Source: Alteribacillus sp041949975 (lineage in GTDB: Bacteria > Bacillota > Bacilli > Bacillales > Marinococcaceae). From it: DNA of 64,000 nucleotides. The DNA lies in NCBI RefSeq assembly GCF_041949975.1, contig NZ_JBHFQG010000020.1, forward strand, positions 9,880 to 73,879, written 5' to 3'. The stretch's first letter is position 1. Each line of letters opens with the position of its first letter. Below the pieces are notes generated by a model, which was not told the DNA's origin, searched no databases, and saw nothing but the letters and a program-made list of their open reading frames with translations. Positions 1 to 6,813 of this stretch are shown piece after piece. Both the position numbers and the translations under genes were made by a program.

Positions 1-1039
1 CCTCATGAATGGCTGTAATTTCTCCATCCATGTCCATTTGATAAAGTCCAGTATTACCATGATCACTTGCTGTAAAAAATATATGTTCTTGATCACTTGA
101 CCACATAGGTCCCGGATTTGGGTGACCTGAACGTAAATCGCCAATAGAGGCATCACCAATTTGAACGTCCCACTTTAATGTCATGCAAGTTTTATCTTTA
201 GTTAAAGGATCTAATATCCACACTTGGTTTAAGGTTGCCGCTTTATACTCTAATTCATGGCCAATGCAAACAATTTTTTTGCCATCGTGGGACCATTTTG
301 CCGAAGAAAAGACACCGGAGGAACTGGTTAATTTCACAATGTCTTTGGTTTCCGTATCGATAATAAAAAGATCTAAAGTATTAGAACTGTCTTCATTTTC
401 ATCACGGTTAGCGCTGAATACGATCTGGCAGCTGTCTGGAGACCAATCTGCCGAATGATGGTCAAAATCCCCATCGGTTAATACTTCCATATGATCTTTT
501 TTTAAATCGTATAATGCAAGGTGGGTGCGCTTTCCTTTCCGAAAACCTTTGTCATCGGCTTTATATTTAAGCTTTTCAACTATCAATGGTTTTTTATTAT
601 CATTATTGTCTTCGTTGTCATCTTCTGAAGCAGGCATCTCATTTGCTGCTAGGGAGGTAATAAACAGTAAGTATCTGCCATTAGGAGACCAAACAGGCTC
701 GGAAGCACCATTGTTCAAGTCTGTTATTTGACGAGGCTCCCCACCGGTTGCAGACATCATCCATATTTGGTTTTTACCAGAACGAAAAGAAACAAAAGCC
801 AACTCTGAACCATCAGGAGACCAGCGGGGAGAGTGATCTCTCACTTTTCCGAAAGTCCATTGCACAGGAAGATCATCGGTAAGGTTATGAACGAACAAAT
901 GGGAATAGTATTCTAAATCTTCTCCGACTTTTGTTTGAACAAAAGCATATTTTTCTCCATCTGCCGCAATCTGAGGATCACTGACAATGTTAATCTGTTT
1001 TAAATCTTCAGCAGTAATTGGTCTTTTTTGAATGCCCAA
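1..1039 (-). CDS. S9 family peptidase (prolyl oligopeptidase-like), N-terminal part
   Basis: Cut by the left window edge, so only about 346 N-terminal residues are visible. Reading the minus strand gives TolB/WD40-like propeller blades with repeated 'WSPDG'-type motifs (SPRWSPDGSELAFVS, EPVWSPNGRYLLF, SADWSPDSCQIVFSANR). This is typical of the beta-propeller ahead of the alpha/beta-hydrolase domain in S9 acylaminoacyl-peptidase-like enzymes such as B. subtilis YuxL. The catalytic domain would lie outside the window. The start is TTG at 1039, preceded by an AAGGGGGAAA ribosome-binding site; no ATG suits the frame. An acidic, Asn/Asp-rich insertion lies near residues 130-145. Likely cytoplasmic, since no signal peptide is seen. 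The family call is good; the substrate cannot be told. Confidence 0.85.
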   Translation of the reverse strand, partial: MGIQKRPITAEDLKQINIVSDPQIAADGEKYAFVQTKVGEDLEYYSHLFVHNLTDDLPVQWTFGKVRDHSPRWSPDGSELAFVSFRSGKNQIWMMSATGGEPRQITDLNNGASEPVWSPNGRYLLFITSLAANEMPASEDDNEDNNDNKKPLIVEKLKYKADDKGFRKGKRTHLALYDLKKDHMEVLTDGDFDHHSADWSPDSCQIVFSANRDENEDSSNTLDLFIIDTETKDIVKLTSSSGVFSSAKWSHDGKKIVCIGHELEYKAATLNQVWILDPLTKDKTCMTLKWDVQIGDASIGDLRSGHPNPGPMWSSDQEHIFFTASDHGNTGLYQMDMDGEITAIHE

Positions 1040-1284
1040 AAAATTTCCCCCTTTATAATAAAGCCATGTTTCTTAGGTTTTGCTATGTTTAAGAAGTCAT
1101 ATCTTAATAAGAGCTTATAAAATAAAACACTGGCAGAATAGTGGAATACGTGAAATCAGTATAGTAAAAAAAAGAAAAAAACTCAAACGTTTTCATATTT
1201 TGTTGCAATAAGATAGGAAACTTTAAAAGTTTAAAGGCAGATTATCTGACAAAATCACTGTTATCCTAAACTGCATTTAATTAT

Positions 1285-1388
1285 ACTAATGGTGAAGGAA
1301 GTCTTTGCCGACTGTATCTCTCCTTGTTGGTATCTCTCTCCACTTTAAGCTGCCTGGCTATATAAAAAGCAGGCAGCATTTTTTATTT
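1285..1388 (+). ncRNA. candidate small RNA with CU-rich repeat and intrinsic terminator
   Basis: The gap between the S9 peptidase and the yneR-like gene (1040-1382) has no convincing ORF. On the plus strand it shows a TATACT box (1282-1287), a small AGTC/GACT hairpin, two CU-rich single-stranded motifs (ATCTCTCC at 1316-1323 and ATCTCTCTCC at 1332-1341), and then a strong GCTGCCTG/CAGGCAGC stem followed by ATTTTTT. No plus-strand gene lies upstream that would need this terminator. CU-rich loops complementary to Shine-Dalgarno sequences are typical of trans-acting Gram-positive sRNAs (RsaE/RoxS, FsrA). Existence, exact start and function are inference; no good -35 is seen. A 19-codon ATG ORF in the segment is probably not translated. 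Confidence 0.35.
1349..1388 (+). terminator. Rho-independent terminator (plus strand)
   Basis: An 8-bp GC-rich stem (1349-1356 with 1370-1377) is followed on the plus strand by ATTTTTTATTTT. The T-tract overlaps the stop codon of the convergent yneR-like gene. The orientation fits plus-strand transcription better than termination of the minus-strand gene. Confidence 0.7.
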
Positions 1389-1676
1389 TCTCACATATTC
1401 ATATTCAACTTCGTTATATTTTCTGCTGTATTTTACATGTAAATCATAATCTTTAAAAAACCACTTGTCTTTCTCTTCAATAAAGAACACAATGCCATCT
1501 TGTTCTGTTTCAGAAGCTTTTTCCACAGGCTCTGATTTAGAAACACCTAAAGAGAAGCCCGGTTTTATGGAGGAGTGCCCTCCAAAGCGCGCATAAAAAC
1601 GAATAGAATCTCCTTTCACTGCGTCCATTTCATCTTGAAACCATTTTAAAGCTGGTTGTGTTACTGTAATTTTCAT
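1383..1676 (-). CDS. HesB/YneR-family protein (IscA-like fold)
   Basis: A protein of 97 residues beginning MKITVTQPALKWFQDEM. It has the layout of the HesB/YneR family, which shares the IscA/SufA iron-sulfur carrier fold: an early KWF helix, a central RFYARFGG strand, and a C-terminal DYDLHVKYSRKYNEVEYEY stretch. There are no cysteines, so the cluster-binding residues of true A-type carriers are missing, as is usual for YneR-like members. The ATG at 1676 is preferred over the GTG at 1685 because the AGGAG site is correctly spaced only for the ATG. Probably cytoplasmic; the cellular role is not established. Confidence 0.8.
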   Translation of the reverse strand: MKITVTQPALKWFQDEMDAVKGDSIRFYARFGGHSSIKPGFSLGVSKSEPVEKASETEQDGIVFFIEEKDKWFFKDYDLHVKYSRKYNEVEYEYVRK

Positions 1677-1870
1677 AGCTGACACTCCTGTTAAAGAAGT
1701 TAATAAATTTCTTCCCTATTAAATATAGCCGAAACGATTTATTCCGTAAAAAATAACTGTATATACCATTTTACAGGTAAGCTTAATTAATTTTATTTTA
1801 AGGCAAAAATATATATGGTAAAATAATTTATATAATAAAGAAATAAAAGGAAATAGTGGAGGGGGCCAAT

Positions 1871-2014
1871 TTGAGACACAATTTTACATATTTTTTATCC
1901 CTTAAAAAAAAATTTGAGAAAGAATTGGGAAGACCTTTAAAACAGAAAGAAAAAGAATTGGTGGACGAAATGGTCAGAAAACAATGGAAAGAAAATGTGA
2001 ACAAGCTTAAATAA
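1871..2014 (+). CDS. small conserved-looking hypothetical protein (47 aa)
   Basis: A TTG-started ORF of 47 codons with a strong GGAGGGGG ribosome-binding site 6-7 bases upstream. It is rich in Lys and Glu and predicted to be helical (LKKKFEKELGRPLKQKEKE, then VDEMVRKQWKEN). It has no membrane segment or signal peptide. Such small basic proteins are common in Bacillus genomes, and I do not recognise a named family. The good ribosome-binding site and the mixed Lys/Glu composition argue that it is translated. It lies alone between the yneR-like gene and sigK. Confidence 0.5.
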   Translation: MRHNFTYFLSLKKKFEKELGRPLKQKEKELVDEMVRKQWKENVNKLK

Positions 2015-2063
2015 CATAATTTTAAGAATTTTTTAGGGACAAACAATTAAATTTACCTTCCGC

Positions 2064-2071
2064 ATATACTG
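2064..2071 (+). promoter_or_regulatory. possible sporulation -10 element of sigK
   Basis: CATATACT lies 31 bases before the sigK ribosome-binding site and resembles the -10 element of mother-cell sigma factors (sigma-E/sigma-K, CATA-type). No matching -35 is convincing, so this is only suggestive. Confidence 0.25.
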
Positions 2072-2101
2072 ATTAAAGAATGTGAAGTGGAAGGAGGCTA
2101 G

Positions 2102-2842
2102 ATGGTGTCAAGCCTATTGACTGCCGCCATTTATTTGTTTAAAGAGCTGGCTCTTTTTGTCTCCTACGTAAAAAATAATGCTTTTCCGCAGCCTCTGTCT
2201 AAAGAGGAAGAAAAAAAACATTTAGAGAAAATGCAGAAAGGTGACCAAGAATCAAGAAACATATTAATTGAACATAACCTAAGATTAGTCGCACACATTG
2301 TAAAAAAATTTGAGAATACCCGTGAAGATACCGAAGATTTAATATCAATAGGAACGATAGGGTTGATCAAAGGGATTGAGAGTTATTCACCAGCAAAAGG
2401 GACGAAGCTCGCAACGTATGCAGCGAGATGCGTGGAAAATGAAATACTTATGCATTTAAGAGCGTTAAAGAAAGTAAAGAAGGATATATCGCTTTATGAT
2501 CCTATTGGCAGCGATAAAGAAGGAAATGAAATCTCTCTCTTAGATGTTCTCCAAGAAGAAGGGCCTGACATTGCTGATCTGATTCAGCTCAAAATGGAGA
2601 AAAAGCAAGTGTATGGTTTCATGGATGTGTTAGATGAACGGGAAAAAGAAGTTATTATATATCGTTTTGGGCTGGAAAAAGAAAAAGAAAAAACTCAAAG
2701 AGAAATTGCAAAAGAACTAGGTATTTCTAGAAGCTATGTATCAAGGATTGAGAAAAGAGCACTGCTTAAACTATTTCAAGAATTTTACAAGCAGCAGAAA
2801 CAGGGTTTGTCAGATGGGAAAACTTCGTCTCTGAACAATTAA
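2102..2842 (+). CDS. sigK: RNA polymerase sporulation sigma factor SigK, uninterrupted
   Basis: A full-length 246-residue sigma-K precursor. Residues 1-20 form the hydrophobic pro-sequence that is removed by SpoIVFB in the mother cell. The mature part begins near SYVKNNAFPQPLS and contains region 2 (NLRLVAHIVKKFENT, EDLISIGTIGLIKGIESY, GTKLATYAARCVENEILMHLRALKK) and a region 4.2 helix-turn-helix (TQREIAKELGISRSYVSRIEKRAL). These closely match B. subtilis SigK. In B. subtilis the coding sequence is split by the skin element, whereas here it is continuous. The ATG at 2102 has an AAGGAGG site. It directs late mother-cell transcription of coat and cortex genes. Confidence 0.97.
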   Translation: MVSSLLTAAIYLFKELALFVSYVKNNAFPQPLSKEEEKKHLEKMQKGDQESRNILIEHNLRLVAHIVKKFENTREDTEDLISIGTIGLIKGIESYSPAKGTKLATYAARCVENEILMHLRALKKVKKDISLYDPIGSDKEGNEISLLDVLQEEGPDIADLIQLKMEKKQVYGFMDVLDEREKEVIIYRFGLEKEKEKTQREIAKELGISRSYVSRIEKRALLKLFQEFYKQQKQGLSDGKTSSLNN

Positions 2843-2860
2843 AAAATAATAAAATGAAAA

Positions 2861-2897
2861 AGAAGCTTTTCCGTTTATGAAGGAAAAGCTTCTTTAT
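2861..2897 (+). terminator. sigK terminator
   Basis: A 12-bp stem, AGAAGCTTTTCC (2861-2872) with GGAAAAGCTTCT (2882-2893), is followed by TTATATATA. It lies just after the sigK stop codon. Confidence 0.75.
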
Positions 2898-2938
2898 ATA
2901 TACTTTCTTTTATTGAAAGTGAGAAAGTATGTTTCGTT

Positions 2939-3211
2939 TTAGTTAACAGCATCTTTTAGCTGCTTTCCCGGACGGAAGGCAGGATTTTTTGTTGCTGGAA
3001 TTTTAATTTCTTCGCCTGTTTGCGGGTTGCGGCCTTTTCTTGCTGCACGCTCGCGTACCTCAAAGCTTCCAAAGCCAACAAGCTGAATTTTGTCACCTTT
3101 TTTCAAAGTGTCGGTAATGCTGTCGAATACAGCATCTACTGCTTTTGATGCGTCTTTTTTTGAAATGTCTGCTTGTTCTGCTACAGCGTTAATTAAATCT
3201 GTCTTGTTCAT
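2939..3211 (-). CDS. hup: histone-like DNA-binding protein HU
   Basis: A 90-residue HU/HBsu homologue beginning MNKTDLINAVAEQADISKKDA. It carries the signature GFGSFEVRERAARKGRNPQTGEEIKIPA of the DNA-binding arm and ends PGKQLKDAVN. The length is normal for the family. HU is the main nucleoid-compacting protein and binds DNA as a dimer without strong sequence preference. The start at 3211 is the family start; the longer frame upstream is not supported. A TTGACA promoter lies upstream. Confidence 0.97.
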   Translation of the reverse strand: MNKTDLINAVAEQADISKKDASKAVDAVFDSITDTLKKGDKIQLVGFGSFEVRERAARKGRNPQTGEEIKIPATKNPAFRPGKQLKDAVN

Positions 3212-3258
3212 GAAAAAACTCCCTTTCATTCCTAATAATATAGAGCATGTACAATACA

Positions 3259-3288
3259 AATTTACTCATGAAATCCTTGATATGTCAA
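3259..3288 (-). promoter_or_regulatory. probable sigma-A promoter of hup
   Basis: On the minus strand, TTGACA (3288-3283) and TAAATT (3264-3259) are separated by 18 bases, upstream of the HU gene. The -35 is perfect and the -10 is moderate. Confidence 0.55.
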
Positions 3289-3463
3289 GTGTTGACGGGG
3301 AATTTAAGCAAAATCGCTAATGATTTGGCATTATTGTAACCAAAAATAAAAGATTTCAAACCCCTTGATATAAAAGCATTTTACATTTTTATCCAAAAAA
3401 TGACTAAAAAGAAGAAAAAATACCGTGAATAGATACAGAAATATCAACAATTCATGATCATTT

Positions 3464-3829
3464 TTAAGTAGAAGAATGCTGTTTATTTTTCTTACTATAA
3501 AGTTCATCTTGTATGCTTGATTCCCATAATGAAACTCCAGAATGATATGCTGCACGTGAAATTAAATGGCCGCCAACGGGAGCGGTAATAAACACAAACA
3601 CAATCCCTAATAATATTCGTGCACTAACGTACCCCTCTACCACGGTAAAGAAGAGAAACAAGCCGAATAATATACAAAGTACACTCAAAGTTGCAGATTT
3701 TGTAGCAGCATGAGACCTTGTATAAATGTCAGGCAGACGAACTAAGCCTACAGCACTTATCAAGCTTAAAAGTGAACCTAACAGGACGATGACACCGATA
3801 AATAAGCCGCTAATCTCGTTTACGTTCAA
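3464..3829 (-). CDS. mrpG: Na+/H+ antiporter subunit MrpG
   Basis: The last gene of the mrp operon, about 121 residues with three membrane helices. It carries the MrpG/PhaG motif GLVRLPDIYTRSHAATKSATLSV and a GGHLISRAAYHSG segment. MrpG is needed for assembly of the whole Mrp complex, which exchanges cytoplasmic Na+ for external H+. The start is most likely TTG at 3829, with an AAAAGGG site 8 bases upstream; a GTG at 3838 is possible but too close to that site. It overlaps mrpF by 20-29 bases, which suggests translational coupling. Confidence 0.92.
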   Translation of the reverse strand: MNVNEISGLFIGVIVLLGSLLSLISAVGLVRLPDIYTRSHAATKSATLSVLCILFGLFLFFTVVEGYVSARILLGIVFVFITAPVGGHLISRAAYHSGVSLWESSIQDELYSKKNKQHSST

Positions 3830-4091
3830 TGACAACACCCTTTTCTATAAATTTTGAAAATGCCACCGTTCCAATGAAAGCTAAAATGCCAAGAAGAAGC
3901 ATTACTTCGAAAAATGCAATCGTCTCTAAAATAAGCGATACAACAGCTACCAAACTAATTAAATTGATACCTATCATATCAAGAGCAATAACACGATCTG
4001 GCATGGAAGGGCCCTTAGCAACCCGGTATAATGCTATTAAAATCGATATAGCGATAATAACAGCGGATGTATTAAATAAAAGATTAATCAT
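3810..4091 (-). CDS. mrpF: Na+/H+ antiporter subunit MrpF
   Basis: 93 residues with three predicted membrane helices. The conserved motif RVAKGPSMPDRVIALDMIGIN and the FFEVMLLLGILAFIGTVAFSKFIE helix are diagnostic of MrpF/PhaF. An AGGAGG site lies 10 bases before the ATG. The start codon overlaps the mrpE stop region and the end overlaps mrpG. MrpF is one of the small hydrophobic subunits of the complex. Confidence 0.93.
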   Translation of the reverse strand: MINLLFNTSAVIIAISILIALYRVAKGPSMPDRVIALDMIGINLISLVAVVSLILETIAFFEVMLLLGILAFIGTVAFSKFIEKGVVIERKRD

Positions 4092-4567
4092 TACCGGCTC
4101 ACCTCCTGAATGGCTTTTTCGAACGAATTTTTAATATCACTTTTGGCTTTTTCTACATCAGGTAAATGCATCGCATGTATATAAAGCGTCTTATTATCTG
4201 GAGAAACGTCTACTACCAGGGTGCCTGGAGTTAAAGTAATAAGACAAGACAGTACTGTTACTTCCCATTCCTTTTTAAGCTCGATATCCATCGCAAAAAT
4301 ACCAGGCTGAATTTTTAATTTCGGCTGAATAATCTGCCCAACTACTTCTACGCTGGAAAGAATGAGTTCTTTCAAAAAGATTATCATTAACTTGACAATA
4401 GCAACGAAGCTGATGAAATAAAACCTTCCCAGGAAAAAACCACGTAGTAAATAAAGGATAACGAGCCCTATTACGAAGCCGCTAACTAATCCCGAAACAG
4501 TCCAAGCATTGTTCATGAACATCCAGATAACTGCAATAATAAGGTTGATAATTAATTGAAATGACAT
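4091..4567 (-). CDS. mrpE: Na+/H+ antiporter subunit MrpE
   Basis: About 158 residues. Two or three N-terminal membrane helices are followed by a cytoplasmic domain containing LSCLITLTPGTLVVDVSPDNKTLYIHAMHLPD, the signature of MrpE/MnhE. Starting at ATG 4567 (MSFQLIIN) gives proper spacing from AAAGGAG; ATG at 4573 would be too close to it. It overlaps or abuts mrpD and mrpF. MrpE is required for full antiport activity in Bacillus Mrp systems. Confidence 0.92.
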   Translation of the reverse strand: MSFQLIINLIIAVIWMFMNNAWTVSGLVSGFVIGLVILYLLRGFFLGRFYFISFVAIVKLMIIFLKELILSSVEVVGQIIQPKLKIQPGIFAMDIELKKEWEVTVLSCLITLTPGTLVVDVSPDNKTLYIHAMHLPDVEKAKSDIKNSFEKAIQEVSR

Positions 4568-4572
4568 AGCCA

Positions 4573-6057
4573 TTACTCCTTTAACACGGCGTCAATATAA
4601 ATTTCAGGCTGCAATAAAGTCTCTGCCGCAGTTGCAACGAAAGGATATATTACCTGAGCACCTAGACCTAGGAAGACAGACATAGCAACAAGGATTGCAC
4701 AAGGAAGCAGCAATCCTTTTGTGGTGCCGTACTGGTCTGCTTTCAATAACTTAATCTTACCGTAAAATCCATTTAAAAAGATCCGGATCATGGAGTACAT
4801 TACAAGTAAACTTGAAAGCATCATTACCGCAACAATCCAAAACTGACCTGAATCAATGCCGCCTTGCACCAGCAGCAATTTACCAACAAACCCGCTCAGC
4901 GGAGGTACTCCTACCAGTGCCATAGTAGAAGTGAAAAACATCCAACCGAGTTTTGGATGGTGTTTTATTAAGCCGCCCATTTCTTTTAGGTGGCTTGTCC
5001 CCGCAACAGTAACCATAGCACCTATTATAAGAAATAACGCTCCTTTAATAACCATATCATGAATAAGGTAATAAATAGCTCCCATAAAGCCTGCTTCTGT
5101 CATCGTTGCTACTCCAAACAGTACGAAACCTACTGCCACAATGACATTGTAAACTAGTATTTTTTTAACGTCTTGGTGAGCAATTGCGCCAATGACACCT
5201 GCGAGCATTGTGATAGCAGCAAGTACTGCCAAAATCTGATGGGTATAACCTGTATCGTGTACAAAAATAACCGAATATGTTCTGAAAATAGAATACATAC
5301 CGACTTTTGTGAGCAGTGCACCAAATATAGCAGCGATAGCAGCAGGAGGTGCAGCGTAGGAACCAGGAAGCCAAAAATATAAAGGGAACAATGCCCCTTT
5401 TAAACCGAACACAATTAAAAATAGTATAGCAATGACAGTAAGAATGGGTGCTTCTGTTTCCAGACTCCTAATTCTTTCAGATAGATGAGCCATATTTAAG
5501 GTGCCGGTTACAGCGTAAAGATAAGCAACTCCTATAACAAAGAGTGCGGATGAGATTATATTAACGAGTACATATTTAAAAGATTCTCTTAATTGAACTA
5601 TAGTGCCGCCATGCACAATTAAAATGTAGGAAGCAATAAGCATAACTTCAAAAAAAACAAACAAGTTAAATAAATCGCCAGTTAAGAAAGCGCCAGTAAC
5701 ACCTGTGATTAGAAATTGATAGAACGCGTAGTAGTAATATTTTTCTCTTTCTTGCCCTATAGAGTGAAAAGAGAAGAGCAATACTGCAAAACTTACGACT
5801 GAAGTTGCTGTTATAAGTAAGACAGCCAGCATATCTCCAACCAATACGATGCCAAATGGCGGCTGCCATCCACCTAATTCAAGGGTGTTAATTCCATTAT
5901 TCAAAACATCAATCATAAGAAATACGTTTACGACAATTAATGCTAGTGCTGCTATTACACTTAATATTTTTTGGAAATTTATTTGACTCGGGGTAAATAG
6001 AAGAATTACCCCGGTTAATAACGGTATTAATATAGGCAATATCACTAAATTAGTCAT
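4573..6057 (-). CDS. mrpD: Na+/H+ antiporter subunit MrpD (NuoN-like)
   Basis: 494 residues with about 14 membrane helices, homologous to the proton-pumping NuoL/M/N subunits of complex I. The Proton_antipo_M domain includes NLFVFFEVMLIASYILIVHGG with its essential membrane Glu, GLKGALFPLYFWLPGSYAAPPAAIAAIFGALLTKVG, and HDMVIKGALFLIIGAM. MrpD forms one of the ion-translocating channels of the complex. The start at 6057 overlaps mrpC by 8 bases, typical of this operon. Confidence 0.96.
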   Translation of the reverse strand: MTNLVILPILIPLLTGVILLFTPSQINFQKILSVIAALALIVVNVFLMIDVLNNGINTLELGGWQPPFGIVLVGDMLAVLLITATSVVSFAVLLFSFHSIGQEREKYYYYAFYQFLITGVTGAFLTGDLFNLFVFFEVMLIASYILIVHGGTIVQLRESFKYVLVNIISSALFVIGVAYLYAVTGTLNMAHLSERIRSLETEAPILTVIAILFLIVFGLKGALFPLYFWLPGSYAAPPAAIAAIFGALLTKVGMYSIFRTYSVIFVHDTGYTHQILAVLAAITMLAGVIGAIAHQDVKKILVYNVIVAVGFVLFGVATMTEAGFMGAIYYLIHDMVIKGALFLIIGAMVTVAGTSHLKEMGGLIKHHPKLGWMFFTSTMALVGVPPLSGFVGKLLLVQGGIDSGQFWIVAVMMLSSLLVMYSMIRIFLNGFYGKIKLLKADQYGTTKGLLLPCAILVAMSVFLGLGAQVIYPFVATAAETLLQPEIYIDAVLKE

Positions 6058-6391
6058 ACGAATCAGTTCCTCTCAATTTTTCGGTGTCATCTGTTCCTGT
6101 TTCCTTATAAGCTCTGTATCCAAGAACAATAAAAAAAGATGTCACACCAAAGCTAATTACAATGGCCGTTAAAATCAATGCTTGGGGGAGCGGGTCGGTA
6201 TAAGTGGAAGCTTCGAGGCCTAAAAGAGGAGGCGCTCCAGTTTTTAAGCCGGCCATTGTTAGTAGAAGCACATGTGCTCCATGGCTGATTATTGCTGTAC
6301 CAATGATAATTCGGATCATGTTTTTTGATAATACCATATAAGTGCCGGTCATAAACAAAATGCCGGCAATGACAGACATTAATATTTCCAT
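6050..6391 (-). CDS. mrpC: Na+/H+ antiporter subunit MrpC (NuoK-like)
   Basis: 113 residues with three membrane helices, homologous to NuoK. The motif TYMVLSKNMIRIIIGTAIISHGAHVLLLTMAG, the Pro-rich loop GAPPLLG and DPLPQALILTAIVISFG mark MrpC. The polar C-terminal tail is cytoplasmic. The start overlaps the mrpB stop by one base and the end overlaps mrpD. Confidence 0.95.
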   Translation of the reverse strand: MEILMSVIAGILFMTGTYMVLSKNMIRIIIGTAIISHGAHVLLLTMAGLKTGAPPLLGLEASTYTDPLPQALILTAIVISFGVTSFFIVLGYRAYKETGTDDTEKLRGTDSYD

Positions 6392-6813
6392 TATTGATCC
6401 TCTCCTATTGTCTGGATAATAGTGAGGGTTACGCCAACTACTACAAGGTAAACTCCAATATCAAATAATAAAGCGGTAGCAAGTTCAAGCTCCCCCAGCA
6501 CTGGGAAAGTAAAATAGTCGAATGTTTGGGACAGAAAAGGAACGCCGAATAGAAAAGATCCCATCCCTGTACCAATTGCTACAAGTAGTCCAGCAGCTGT
6601 TACGAGTTTAAAATCAAAGGGCAGAATGCGTTTTACCATCTCTAAATCATAAGCGAGAAGTAATAATACAATGGCTGAAGCTGTCATTAAACCGCCAATA
6701 AAACCGCCCCCTGGTTCATGATGACCGTTAAAAAATATAAACACGGAAAAAGCGAGGATAATAAACAGTACTACCTTCGTAGCTGTTTGTAAGATAACGT
6801 CATTTGATTTCAC
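6391..6813 (-). CDS. mrpB: Na+/H+ antiporter subunit MrpB
   Basis: 140 residues with four membrane helices and the MrpB/MnhB signature GHHEPGGGFIGGLMTASAIVLLLLAYD. The following helices include GVYLVVVGVTLTIIQTIGED. It is an integral part of the Mrp complex. The start overlaps mrpA by 4 bases. Confidence 0.95.
   Translation of the reverse strand: MKSNDVILQTATKVVLFIILAFSVFIFFNGHHEPGGGFIGGLMTASAIVLLLLAYDLEMVKRILPFDFKLVTAAGLLVAIGTGMGSFLFGVPFLSQTFDYFTFPVLGELELATALLFDIGVYLVVVGVTLTIIQTIGEDQ

Noticed and set aside
183..731. Plus-strand ORFs opposite the S9 peptidase
   Set aside because: They lack ribosome-binding sites and run antisense to clear beta-propeller coding sequence.
1181..1195. cre-like site upstream of the S9 peptidase and candidate sRNA
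   Set aside because: The right half matches the CcpA consensus but the left half has two mismatches in key positions; chance is likely in such AT-rich DNA.
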